From: Longispora albida DSM 44784
GTDB taxonomy: Bacteria; Actinomycetota; Actinomycetes; Mycobacteriales; Micromonosporaceae
Reading direction: 5' to 3'
Assembly (NCBI RefSeq): GCF_000379825.1
Contig: NZ_KB903818.1
Location: forward strand, 38,247-102,246
Length of the DNA: 64,000 nucleotides
Shown: one piece after another, positions 28,437-39,201 of the stretch
Layout: every line of letters starts with the position of its first letter
Position numbering within the stretch: the first letter of the stretch is position 1
Translations under genes and position numbers: made by a program
Notes under the pieces: generated by a model
What the model was told of the DNA's origin: nothing
The model's database searches: none
Seen by the model: only the letters and a program-made list of their open reading frames with translations

Positions 28437-29162
28437 TCAGACGTTCGCCCGGGCCCGCCGCTTCACGACGTAATTCTTGATGGCCTCCACGAAAATGGGG
28501 ATCATCGAGATGAAGACGATGACGAAAACTGCCGGCAGGATGTAACGGTCGATCTTCTCTGGCGGGATGATGTCGAGGATCTTCTTGGCCAGCAGGTACC
28601 CGGCGAGGATGATCCCGTCCGTCCACAGGATGCCGCCGATGATGTTCCACAGCAGGAACTGCCTGGCCGGCATGCCCAGCATCCCGGCGACCGGGTTCAG
28701 GAAGGTCCGCACGAACGGGATGAACCTGGCGAGCACGACGGCCTTCGCCGGGCCGAACTTCTGGAAGTAGTACTCGGCCTTCTCGACGTACTCCGGCTTG
28801 AACAGCTTCTTGAACAGCCGGCCCTTCGGGTTCTCGAAGAGCTTCTTGCCGTACTTGGCGCCCATGAAGTGCCCGAGCTGGGCGCCGACGATCGCGCAGA
28901 TCGGCGCGCCGATCAGCAGGCCGGTCAGGGAGATCTTCGTCCCGACGATCTCCATCGCGACCTCGGAGGCCGCGACACCCGCCAGGAAGAGCAGCGAGTC
29001 GCCGGGCAGGAAGAACCCGACCAGCAGGCCGGTCTCGGCGAACATGATCGCCCAGACGCCGACCATGGCGAACGGACCCAGCGCCAGCAGCCAGTCCTTG
29101 GCGTTCAGCGGGTTGAAGGCGATGCCGTCGAGCACGGTGCGCGCTTTGTCTGCGAGGTTCAC
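28437..29162 (-). CDS. DedA family membrane protein
   Basis: A 241-residue DedA/SNARE-associated-Golgi-type protein with an acidic E-T-G motif near residue 43 (FAETGLLVGFFLPGDSLLFLAG), the conserved ARFIPFVRTFLNPVAG with its FxxxR, and about six membrane segments. DedA proteins move lipid carriers such as undecaprenyl phosphate or phospholipids across the membrane; which here is unknown. I chose the GTG at 29162 because TAGCCT lies 7 bases upstream and MNLADKAR is a reasonable N-terminus; the longer frame would add 64 unconserved residues. Confidence 0.88.
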   Translation of the reverse strand: MNLADKARTVLDGIAFNPLNAKDWLLALGPFAMVGVWAIMFAETGLLVGFFLPGDSLLFLAGVAASEVAMEIVGTKISLTGLLIGAPICAIVGAQLGHFMGAKYGKKLFENPKGRLFKKLFKPEYVEKAEYYFQKFGPAKAVVLARFIPFVRTFLNPVAGMLGMPARQFLLWNIIGGILWTDGIILAGYLLAKKILDIIPPEKIDRYILPAVFVIVFISMIPIFVEAIKNYVVKRRARANV

Positions 29163-29253
29163 GGCACCGAGGCTACCTGGAAGGCCTGTGTGCCTCGCGA
29201 GCGCGTGTGACGCCGCTCTCCCCGCGAGGACGGACACCCTGGTCAGGGCAGGG

Positions 29254-29288
29254 AAAAGCCCCCGGGAGCCAGCTCTCCGGGGGCTTTT
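29254..29288 (-). terminator. Rho-independent terminator after fba
   Basis: AAAAGCCCCCGG and CCGGGGGCTTTT form a 12-bp stem; on the minus strand it ends in a T-tract, 24 bases beyond the fba stop. Confidence 0.88.
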
Positions 29289-29311
29289 CGCCTGGCTGCT
29301 TGTGCCGGGCG

Positions 29312-30337
<1,026 letters not shown>

Positions 30338-30402
30338 TACTGCTCCTTTGTCTAGTTTCACACGCGAGACCGCGCTGTCCCTACCCGGAGTATTCCGCAG
30401 AG

Positions 30403-30432
30403 CCGTACGGGCCGTGCGCCCGGCCCGTACGG
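30403..30432. repeat. Perfect 11-bp inverted repeat over a promoter
   Basis: CCGTACGGGCC (30403-30413) and GGCCCGTACGG (30422-30432) with an 8-base loop, in the gap between divergent fba and the small acidic gene. The right arm overlaps the likely -10 TACGGT of the latter. A dimeric repressor site is one explanation. Confidence 0.8.
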
Positions 30433-30439
30433 TGGGATT

Positions 30440-30622
30440 ATGCGAGCCGAAGAAGTACCAGAGGCCGACCTGCTCGAACAGGAGGCCGAACTCGCCCCCG
30501 AGCCGGAGGAAGCCGAACCGGTACCGGGCGCCGGGCCGGTGATCGGGCCGGAGACCCCGGAGGCCGACGCTGTCGAGCAGGCCCAGGTGCTACCCGGCGA
30601 CGAGGACGAGGACTACCGCTAG
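30440..30622 (+). CDS. Small acidic protein
   Basis: A 60-residue protein with about 18 Glu/Asp and many Pro and Ala, almost surely disordered (EEVPEADLLEQEAELAPEPE). No family is recognised. It begins at an ATG 6 bases after TACGGT, with no ribosome site. It is a real gene candidate because the frame begins at a clear leaderless pattern, lies in an otherwise empty gap and ends before the next promoter; still, the small size makes it less certain. Confidence 0.6.
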   Translation: MRAEEVPEADLLEQEAELAPEPEEAEPVPGAGPVIGPETPEADAVEQAQVLPGDEDEDYR

Positions 30623-30741
30623 CCGGAGCGGCCTTACGTGATCTTGGAAAACCGCGCGCAATAAGTACTCGACCTGCCGCGTGTCTTAGTTGCTGACCCA
30701 CACCAACCCGGTGCGGGAGCAGGACACGAGGGGGAGTGCTG

Positions 30742-31275
30742 GTGCGCAGACTCGCCGAACCGGAAACCGCGGCACAGGATGACGACAGCCCGCCCGGCCC
30801 GGAGGCCATGACCTACGCCGACTTCTACCACGCCAGCTACGGCCGGCTCGCCGCCCAGCTGAGCGCGTACCTGGGTGATCCGGCGGAAGCCGAGGACATC
30901 GTCCAGGAGGCGCTGCTGCGCGCCTGGCAGAAGTGGGCCAGCATCGGCCGCTACGAGGACCCGGTGTCGTGGGTCCGCAGAGTGGCGTGGAACCTGGCCA
31001 CCAGCCGGTGGCGCCGCCTGATCAGCCACAACAACTGGCTGCGGCGCGCGAGCCGCACGGAGCCTTCCACCGGAGCGCTCGGCCCCGACAACGTGGCGCT
31101 GATCGCGGCGCTCCGGCAGATCCCCGAGAAGCACCGGCAGGCCGTTGTCCTGCACTACATCGCCGACCTCTCGGTCGCAGACATCGCCTCGGATCTGGGT
31201 GTACCGAGGGGAACCGTCCTGTCCTGGCTGTCACGCGGCCGGACCCAGCTCGCCAGCCTGCTCGCCGATGCCTGA
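30742..31275 (+). CDS. ECF RNA polymerase sigma factor (SigE-type)
   Basis: A 177-residue group IV sigma factor. Region 2 spans the segment around AYLGDPAEAEDIVQEALLRAWQKW, which recognises the -10; region 4 (IPEKHRQAVVLHYIADLSVADIASDLGVPRGTVLSWLSRG) recognises the -35. The GTG at 30742 has GGGGGAG 6 bases upstream; a GTG at 30736 is closer to that site and worse. A membrane protein gene follows 10 bases after the stop, in the position often held by an anti-sigma factor. SigE-family sigmas of this type are abundant in actinomycetes. Confidence 0.92.
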   Translation: MRRLAEPETAAQDDDSPPGPEAMTYADFYHASYGRLAAQLSAYLGDPAEAEDIVQEALLRAWQKWASIGRYEDPVSWVRRVAWNLATSRWRRLISHNNWLRRASRTEPSTGALGPDNVALIAALRQIPEKHRQAVVLHYIADLSVADIASDLGVPRGTVLSWLSRGRTQLASLLADA

Positions 31276-31285
31276 AGGAGTGCCA

Positions 31286-32134
31286 GTGAACGACCAGACC
31301 CCGGACGCCGAGCAGGAACTCGCCGTGCTGCCGGCCCTCATGTCCTACCGCGACTCCGCCCCGCTCGGGTTCGCGGCCCCGGCCGTGGCGACCGTCGCCG
31401 CCGCCGGTCGCCGCCGTACCCGGCGCAACACGATCGTCGCGGCCGTGGCCGGCCTGGCGATGTTCGGCGGGGTGACGGCGGTACTCGCCAGCCCCGGCGA
31501 CTCCGGTTCCCTGCCGGCCGGCGCGCCCTCGTCGGCATCCGCACCCAGGCCCCGGCCCTCGGCGAGCGGCGTCTACCAGTGGAACACCAACCCGCCCCAG
31601 CCCGTCCCGTCAAGCAGCCAGGGCGCCGGTAGCGATGAGCTGCCCGCGCTGGCCAGCCTCCAGCTGTCGGACGCGGGATCCGGATACACCGTGGTGTACG
31701 ACTACAGCGGCTCCGGTGAGGACCACCTCAACTACGCCAATCTTGTGTGCAAGCCCATGCAGACCCGTCTCTGGAGGACCACGGGGCGGTCCCTGCGCCA
31801 GACGATGGTCACGGCCGGCGGCGAGACGGTGATCGACGAGTACATCGAGGAGTTCAAGCCGGGGAACGCGAAGATCTTCATGGACTACTGGCGCGACTTC
31901 GCCGGGAAATGCACCTTCGAACCCGGCTACTTCCTGGACAAGGTCGGCAGCGGGTTCGCCGGGCAGGACTCGGTGATGCTCCGGTGGACGACGCCGTCCG
32001 GGACGATGTTCCACGCCCTGATCAAGCAGGGGGACCTGGTCGCGGACCTGGCCTGGAGCGGTGAGCAGGACGCGCTGGCCGGACTGTCGAAGAAGGCGGC
32101 GTCGAGGATGTGCGCGGGGACCACGGCCTGCTGA
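31286..32134 (+). CDS. Membrane-anchored protein next to the sigma factor (possible anti-sigma)
   Basis: A 282-residue protein: cytoplasmic N-terminus of about 42 residues with ELAVLPALMSYRDSAP, one membrane helix (residues about 50-68), a Ser/Pro/Ala-rich linker, and an extracytoplasmic domain with two to four Cys. It lacks the HxxxCxxC zinc motif of classical ZAS anti-sigmas. Position, coupling and one membrane pass suggest that it senses the envelope for the sigma factor; this is inference. The GTG at 31286 has GAAGGAG upstream. Confidence 0.78.
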   Translation: MNDQTPDAEQELAVLPALMSYRDSAPLGFAAPAVATVAAAGRRRTRRNTIVAAVAGLAMFGGVTAVLASPGDSGSLPAGAPSSASAPRPRPSASGVYQWNTNPPQPVPSSSQGAGSDELPALASLQLSDAGSGYTVVYDYSGSGEDHLNYANLVCKPMQTRLWRTTGRSLRQTMVTAGGETVIDEYIEEFKPGNAKIFMDYWRDFAGKCTFEPGYFLDKVGSGFAGQDSVMLRWTTPSGTMFHALIKQGDLVADLAWSGEQDALAGLSKKAASRMCAGTTAC

Positions 32135-32153
32135 ACCGAACGTAGGATCAGGT

Positions 32154-33272
32154 ATGGCCTACAGCCCTGACGAGATCGAGACCCTGGACGAACTCGCCCC
32201 GCACGTGCGGCGCGGCAGCCTGGACGGGCTGACTCTCCAGGGTCTCGATCTGACCGGTGTGGACCTCGGCGAGGTCAGCCTGACCGGCACGTTGTTCGTC
32301 GGATGCGCGTTCGGCGGGCGGGAGGACGCCGCGGAGCTGATGCGGCGGGGCGCTGACGTCATACCGGTGTTCCCGGACGCGCCGTTCCTCGCCCATCCCG
32401 GCCTGCTGTACACAGCGGACGATCTCGCGGACGGGTTCGCGGAGGGCGGATTCGACGGGATGTACGACACCGTCGTGTACCGGCACTTCGTCAAGCAGGG
32501 CGGGGCCACACCGGACGTCCGGACCGCGCTCGCCCAGCGGCTGCACGACTCGGGCATCGACAACGCGCTCGGCGAGGCGATGGCCGAGTGGCGCGCGACC
32601 AGCGGCGGCCCCGTCGTCGGCGTGATGGGCGGCCACAGCGAGCAGCGCGGCACGAGCGGGTACCTGCTGGCGGCCCGGATCGGGCAGCGGCTCACCCAGC
32701 AGGGCTGCCTGATCGTGACGGGCGGCGGGCCGGGCGTGATGGAAGCGGCGAACCTGGGTTCATACCTGGTGGACGGTGACCTCGACCGGGCGATCGCGAC
32801 ACTCGCCACCGCACCGGATTTCCGCGATCACGACCGGTACACCAAAATCGCTTTGGAAGTCAGGGCCCAGAATTCTTCCGTGAGTGGCGGACTGGCCATT
32901 CCCACGTGGTTGTACGGTCATGAACCGGCCAACTTGTTCGCCGGGAAGATCGCGAAGTACTTCTCGAACGCGTTGCGCGAAGACGTGATCTTGCGTCTTT
33001 CGCGGGGCGGAATCGTGTTCGCGCCAGGTAAGGCCGGAACGGTACAGGAAGTGTTCCAGGCCGCGACCAAGACTTTCTACACGACCGACGGCCCCAGCGG
33101 CCCCTTCGTCTTCCTCGACCGTCACTACTGGACAGACGGCGTCGCAGCACCTCAACTGCTCCGCGACCTGCTCGCCAAGTCCCCGGCCGGCGATCTCTCC
33201 GGGCTGGTGCACGTCACTGACGACATTGACGAAGCCGTATCGGTGATTACGGCGGGCGCCGTCCCTGTGTGA
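32154..33272 (+). CDS. LOG-family protein (lysine decarboxylase-like)
   Basis: A 372-residue protein. Residues 25-50 carry pentapeptide-like repeats (LQGLDLTGVDLGEVSLTGTL); the C-terminal domain has the Rossmann-like LOG fold with GGGPGVMEAAN and PGKAGTVQEV. In the classical cytokinin-activating LOG enzymes this second motif is PGGxGTxxE; here K replaces G. LOG family members hydrolyse nucleoside monophosphates, but the longer bacterial forms have no settled role. TAGGAT lies 5 bases before the ATG with no ribosome site. Confidence 0.85.
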   Translation: MAYSPDEIETLDELAPHVRRGSLDGLTLQGLDLTGVDLGEVSLTGTLFVGCAFGGREDAAELMRRGADVIPVFPDAPFLAHPGLLYTADDLADGFAEGGFDGMYDTVVYRHFVKQGGATPDVRTALAQRLHDSGIDNALGEAMAEWRATSGGPVVGVMGGHSEQRGTSGYLLAARIGQRLTQQGCLIVTGGGPGVMEAANLGSYLVDGDLDRAIATLATAPDFRDHDRYTKIALEVRAQNSSVSGGLAIPTWLYGHEPANLFAGKIAKYFSNALREDVILRLSRGGIVFAPGKAGTVQEVFQAATKTFYTTDGPSGPFVFLDRHYWTDGVAAPQLLRDLLAKSPAGDLSGLVHVTDDIDEAVSVITAGAVPV

Positions 33273-33280
33273 GATAAGAA

Positions 33281-33314
33281 GCAGCCCGGCGTCACTGTCG
33301 GAACGCCGGGCTGC
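33281..33314 (+). terminator. Hairpin after the LOG-family gene
   Basis: A 12-bp perfect stem GCAGCCCGGCGT and ACGCCGGGCTGC with a 10-base loop, 8 bases after the stop. Confidence 0.75.
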
Positions 33315-33461
33315 GAACCGGTCCTGGGGAGGCTCCGGAGTTATATTTGTATCGCCTTGAGCCCCGTGTGCGTTACCGGCCGGCCGGTGGATTCCCCCAG
33401 CGCCATCCGCGTGATGCAGGTCTCATCCGTTCGGCCAACGCGGGTACCGGAGAATAAGCGC

Positions 33462-33872
33462 ATGAAGAACCTCATGCCTGAGCCGCCACCCACTCTGCTC
33501 GACGTCGAGGAAGCTCCAGCAGCCGCGCTGGCCGCCGCCGCCGATGACCCGGCTGCCGCAGCAGCGCAGTTCCCCGCGTACAGCGCGGCGTGGGCAGCCC
33601 TCGCCGACCGGGCATACGCGGCCGGCGACGTCGTCGCCTCCTACGCGTACGCCCGCACCGGCTACCACCGCGGCCTCGACCAGCTCCGCAAGGCCGGCTG
33701 GCGCGGCACCGGCCACGTGCCGTGGAACCACGAGCCCAACCAGGGCTTCCTGCGCTGCCTCCACGCCCTCGGCCGGGCGGCCGACGCGATCGGGGAGGTG
33801 GAGGAAGCGGCACGCTGCGCCCAGTTCCTCCGCGACTGTGACCCAGCAGCCGGAGATGCGCTAACCGGGTAG
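33462..33872 (+). CDS. DUF3151 family protein
   Basis: A 136-residue actinobacterial protein of unknown function. The family signature is visible in SYAYARTGYHRGLDQLRKAGW, then GHVPWNHEPNQGFLRCLHALG and the ending ARCAQFLRDCDP. The all-helical pattern resembles TPR-like proteins. In many actinomycetes it sits near fba and purA, as here. GAGAAT lies 6 bases before the ATG with no ribosome site, so it may be leaderless. A large palindromic element lies directly after its stop. Confidence 0.88.
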   Translation: MKNLMPEPPPTLLDVEEAPAAALAAAADDPAAAAAQFPAYSAAWAALADRAYAAGDVVASYAYARTGYHRGLDQLRKAGWRGTGHVPWNHEPNQGFLRCLHALGRAADAIGEVEEAARCAQFLRDCDPAAGDALTG

Positions 33873-33882
33873 GTAGTGCCGA

Positions 33883-34013
33883 CCCGCTGAGCGAAAATCT
33901 GAGCTGCGCGAAACAAAAGCCCGTGTACAAACCAGTACACGGGCTTTCGTTTCGCTTGTCAGATTTCCGCTCAGCGGGCCACCGCGCGTTAGATCAAGAG
34001 CGTTAGATCAAGA
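33883..34013 (+). repeat. Intergenic palindromic element, copy B
   Basis: A 96-bp near-perfect palindrome (33883-33978). The outer 20-base arms begin CCCGCTGAGCG and differ at one position, and the inner stem includes AAAGCCCGTGTAC and its complement around a 6-base loop. A tail follows with two exact copies of GCGTTAGATCAAGA (33986-33999 and 34000-34013). The flanking GTGCCGACCCGCTGAG starts at 33876 and matches copy A. The inner hairpin could act as a terminator for DUF3151. Confidence 0.9.
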
Positions 34014-34033
34014 TCTTTTGGGTGTACTGGGGG

Positions 34034-36285
<2,252 letters not shown>

Positions 36286-36313
36286 GCGAGTACGTAGGTT
36301 GTGGTTTCCAGAG

Positions 36314-36343
36314 CCGCCCGCGCTGATCATTCAGCGCGGGCGG
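36314..36343 (+). terminator. Rho-independent terminator after purA
   Basis: CCGCCCGCGCTGA and TCAGCGCGGGCGG form a 13-bp perfect stem with a 4-base loop, followed by TTTCTTT. Confidence 0.92.
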
Positions 36344-36405
36344 TTTCTTTACGCGGGTGCGTGAGTGGTTGTTTCGTGCACAGCAGCGCCCTGACCTGGG
36401 GGCGG

Positions 36406-36433
36406 TTATCCACAGGGGACGAAGTTATCCACA
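36406..36433 (+). promoter_or_regulatory. Two perfect DnaA boxes
   Basis: TTATCCACA at 36406-36414 and 36425-36433, same direction, 19 bases start to start. Each is the consensus high-affinity DnaA box. They lie upstream of the AbiEi/DUF559-like gene and not at an origin cluster, so they could titrate or respond to DnaA or be a mobile-gene signal. Confidence 0.85.
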
Positions 36434-36475
36434 GGCCGGGTGCCGGGTCGGCCGGTCCCGGGCAGCCTGAAACGC

Positions 36476-37402
36476 ATGGAAACCACGATCGCCGCCGGTC
36501 ACCTGGCAGCCCAGCAGGACGGCGTCATCACCGCCGCGCAGTGCCGCCAGCTCGGCCTCAGCCCGATCAGGGTCACGCAGCTCTGCCGGAACGGGACGTG
36601 GCAGCGCCTGGCCCACGGCGCCTACCTCGTCGCGCCCAGCCGGGCCAGCCGCAGGGCGTTCATCCGCGCCGTCCTGGCCGGATACGGGCCAGGGGCGGCC
36701 GTGATGCTCGGGACGGCCGCCGAGCTGCACGGACTGGAAGCGGCGCGGGAAGGGCCGGTGCATGTCGCCATACCGGCGGCGCGGGCCACCCGCAGCCGGC
36801 GGCCGGGGGTCGCTAGCTACCAGCGCACGCTGGGCGTGGACGACGTGACCGAGGTGGATGGGATAGCTGCCACGAGTGTGCTCAGGACACTGGCGGATCT
36901 GGTGCTCAGCCGAGAACGGCTGTCGGCAGTGGCGCTTGTGGACGGCGCGCTCCACGAGGGAGCACTGCGACATCCGGGCGACCTGGTTCCGTACATCACG
37001 GGGCGGCGTGGGGCGCTGGCCGCTAGGAAGTACCTGGCAGAGGCGGACGGGAACGCCGAGTCGCCGCTGGAGACCCGGGTCCGGCTGCGATGTGCCGACG
37101 GTGGCGTGCCGCCTGAAGCACTCCAGTACCCGGTCCGCACGGCTGGCGGGCTCATCCTCGGCTACGGAGACCTCGCCTGGCCCCGCGACCGGCTCATCGC
37201 CGAGGCGGACGGGGACGAGGCGTACCGGGAGCCGGGGTCACTGGCGCGGGACCGGCGACGGCAGAACGACATGACCAACGCTGGCTGGCGCGTGCTCAGG
37301 TTCACGTGGCAGGACACGTTGCGGCCTGGGTACGTGCCGGCGGTGGTCCGGGCTGCGCTGGGGCCTGCGGGGAGCGGGAGAGGCCGGGTGCGGGCCGGGT
37401 AG
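36476..37402 (+). CDS. AbiEi-like winged helix plus DUF559/VSR-like nuclease-fold protein
   Basis: A 308-residue two-part protein. Residues 1-85 contain a winged-helix segment of AbiEi/type IV antitoxin type (ITAAQCRQLGLSPIRVTQLC and WQRLAHGAYLV). The C-terminal part resembles DUF559/VSR proteins of the PD-(D/E)xK fold: SPLETRV, then DLAWPRDRLIAEADG, then RDRRRQNDMTNAGWRVLRFTWQD. The D and ExDG residues could bind metal. No cognate toxin gene follows, so antitoxin function is unsupported; a role in DNA transactions is inference. Two DnaA boxes lie just upstream. Confidence 0.8.
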   Translation: METTIAAGHLAAQQDGVITAAQCRQLGLSPIRVTQLCRNGTWQRLAHGAYLVAPSRASRRAFIRAVLAGYGPGAAVMLGTAAELHGLEAAREGPVHVAIPAARATRSRRPGVASYQRTLGVDDVTEVDGIAATSVLRTLADLVLSRERLSAVALVDGALHEGALRHPGDLVPYITGRRGALAARKYLAEADGNAESPLETRVRLRCADGGVPPEALQYPVRTAGGLILGYGDLAWPRDRLIAEADGDEAYREPGSLARDRRRQNDMTNAGWRVLRFTWQDTLRPGYVPAVVRAALGPAGSGRGRVRAG

Positions 37403-37500
37403 TGGCGACAGGTGGAGTCTGACTTGGGGCGTGCGGCTGTCCAGCTCGAAAGCTGGCGGGCGTGCAGCACCAGGGCGGGCGGGCAGCACAGCACGAATCA

Positions 37501-37533
37501 GGGGGCGGGGAGGGAGGGGAGGGGGAGGGGGCG
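37501..37533 (+). promoter_or_regulatory. G-quadruplex-prone tract at the purD promoter
   Basis: Six runs of three or more G (5, 4, 3, 4, 5 and 5) separated by single bases. The -35 of purD would fall in it, since its -10-like TAGGCT is at 37544-37549. Confidence 0.75.
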
Positions 37534-37556
37534 GCCCCCCGAGTAGGCTGACCAGA

Positions 37557-38777
37557 GTGCGCGTACTTGTGATCGGTACCGGCGGCCGCGAACACGCCCT
37601 GGTCACCGCCCTCGCCAACGACCCAGCCGTCGCCTCCCTCCACGCAGCCCCCGGCAACCCCGGCATGGCTCTCCTCGCGGAACTCCACCCGGTGGACCCG
37701 ATGGACCCCGCCGCCGTGGCCGCCCTCGCCACCACCCTCCAGGCCGACCTGGTCGTCGTCGGCCCCGAGGCCCCGCTCGTCGCTGGTGTCGCCGACGCGG
37801 TCCGCGCCGCCGGGATCTCCTGCTTCGGCCCGTCCGGCGCAGCCGCCCAGCTTGAGGGTTCGAAGGCGTTCGCCAAGGACGTGATGACCGCGGCCGGTGT
37901 CCCCACCGCCCGTGCCTTCACCTGCACCACGCCCGCCGAGGCGGCTGCCGCTCTCGACGAGTTCGGCGCCCCGTACGTCGTCAAGAACGACTCGCTCGCC
38001 GCAGGCAAGGGCGTCGTGGTCACGGACGACCGCGACGCGGCTCTCGCGCACGCTGCCGAGTGCGGCCGGGTCGTCATCGAGGAATACCTCGACGGCCCCG
38101 AGGTCTCGCTGTTCGTGGTCACGGACGGCAAGGCCGCGCGCCCGCTCCTTCCCGCTCAGGACTTCAAGCGGCTCGCCGACAACGACGAGGGCCCCAACAC
38201 CGGCGGCATGGGTGCGTACGCACCTCTCGACTGGGCGCCGTCAGATCTCACGCCCACCGTCCTCGACCAGGTCGTCTTCCCGGTACTCCGTGAGATGACC
38301 GACCGCGGCACCCCCTTCCAGGGCCTGCTCTACGTGGGCCTGGCGCTCACCTCGAAGGGTGGCCCGAAGGTCATCGAGTTCAACGCCCGGTTCGGCGACC
38401 CGGAGACCCAGGTAGTCCTCCCGCTTCTGGAGAACGGCCTGGCGGGCCTCCTGCTGGCCGCCGCGAACGGCACCCTCGACGCCCACCCCGAACTCACCTG
38501 GCGTGACGCCGCCGCTGTCACGGTCGTCATCGCTTCGGACGGTTATCCGGCCAAGCCCGTCGCCGGCGACGTCATCACCGGAGCGGACGGCCCCGGCTAC
38601 ATCCACGCCGGTACGAAGCTGACCTCCGAGGGTCTCGTCTCCGCTGGCGGCCGGGTTCTGTGCTGCACGGCGGTGGCCCCGTCGCTCCCCGAGGCCCGCG
38701 ACGCCGCGTACGCCCTGGTGGACAAGGTCTCCCTCCGTGCATCGCAGCACCGCACCGACATCGCCCGGCCCCGCTAG
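37557..38777 (+). CDS. purD: Phosphoribosylamine-glycine ligase
   Basis: A 406-residue GARS, the second step of de novo purine synthesis, joining phosphoribosylamine and glycine with ATP. It has the N-terminal GTGGREHAL, an ATP-grasp core with DNDEGPNTGGMGAYAP and FNARFGDPETQ. The length is usual. The GTG at 37557 gives the correct VRVLVIGTGGREH start; TAGGCT is 7 bases upstream and no ribosome site is visible. It is not followed directly by purC. Confidence 0.98.
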   Translation: MRVLVIGTGGREHALVTALANDPAVASLHAAPGNPGMALLAELHPVDPMDPAAVAALATTLQADLVVVGPEAPLVAGVADAVRAAGISCFGPSGAAAQLEGSKAFAKDVMTAAGVPTARAFTCTTPAEAAAALDEFGAPYVVKNDSLAAGKGVVVTDDRDAALAHAAECGRVVIEEYLDGPEVSLFVVTDGKAARPLLPAQDFKRLADNDEGPNTGGMGAYAPLDWAPSDLTPTVLDQVVFPVLREMTDRGTPFQGLLYVGLALTSKGGPKVIEFNARFGDPETQVVLPLLENGLAGLLLAAANGTLDAHPELTWRDAAAVTVVIASDGYPAKPVAGDVITGADGPGYIHAGTKLTSEGLVSAGGRVLCCTAVAPSLPEARDAAYALVDKVSLRASQHRTDIARPR

Positions 38778-38785
38778 GTCATGCC

Positions 38786-39088
38786 TCACTCGAAGATCAA
38801 CTGGAACCCAGCCCCCCGCGGCCGGTAGGTGATCGCTCCCGTCTCCCGGCCGAGCACCTCACCCCGGCAGCGGGGCGGCACGGCTCCGGCGAGCCACGAG
38901 TTCTGGTCCTCGAACTGCCGCCAGACGTACTCGTCGATCGCCTCGGCGTCCAGCACGAGGCAGGAACACCGGTAGACCGCCGCCCCGTCCATCACGGCGG
39001 GGAACAGCGGTTTGCGGCAGGTCGCCCCGCACCACAGGAGTTTCCGTAACAGGTGGCCTCCGACCGGGACGGTGGTTGTGGTGTTCAT
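38786..39088 (-). CDS. Small zinc-ribbon-like protein, possible recombinase-fragment homolog
   Basis: A 100-residue protein. The N-terminal part, GHLLRKLLWCGATCRKPLF and then YRCSC, resembles the zinc beta-ribbon of large serine recombinases, in which a C..C pair and a C.C or C..C pair bind one zinc, followed by a helix like AEAIDEYVWRQF. It has no catalytic domain, so it is either a remnant or an independent small DNA- or protein-binding protein. The ATG at 39088 has GGAGGA upstream. It lies on the opposite strand between purD and purB, where other actinomycetes often hold purC. Confidence 0.7.
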   Translation of the reverse strand: MNTTTTVPVGGHLLRKLLWCGATCRKPLFPAVMDGAAVYRCSCLVLDAEAIDEYVWRQFEDQNSWLAGAVPPRCRGEVLGRETGAITYRPRGAGFQLIFE

Positions 39089-39201
39089 GGGTTCCTCCGG
39101 GGTGCTTCTTTGATGAAAGAGGAAAGTTCCCCGCGAGTGAAGTAGTGCGCCGTTGACTGGGTGTTGGTCGGGGCCGCCCGGGCATGGGTGAGAATGGGTT
39201 C

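Noticed and set aside
34000-34013. CRISPR or phage attachment site in the GATCAAGA tail
   Set aside because: The repeats are adjacent without spacers, there is no integrase, and the tail belongs to a dispersed element.
36406-36433. Replication origin
   Set aside because: Only two DnaA boxes, no AT-rich unwinding region and no dnaA, dnaN or gyrB genes.
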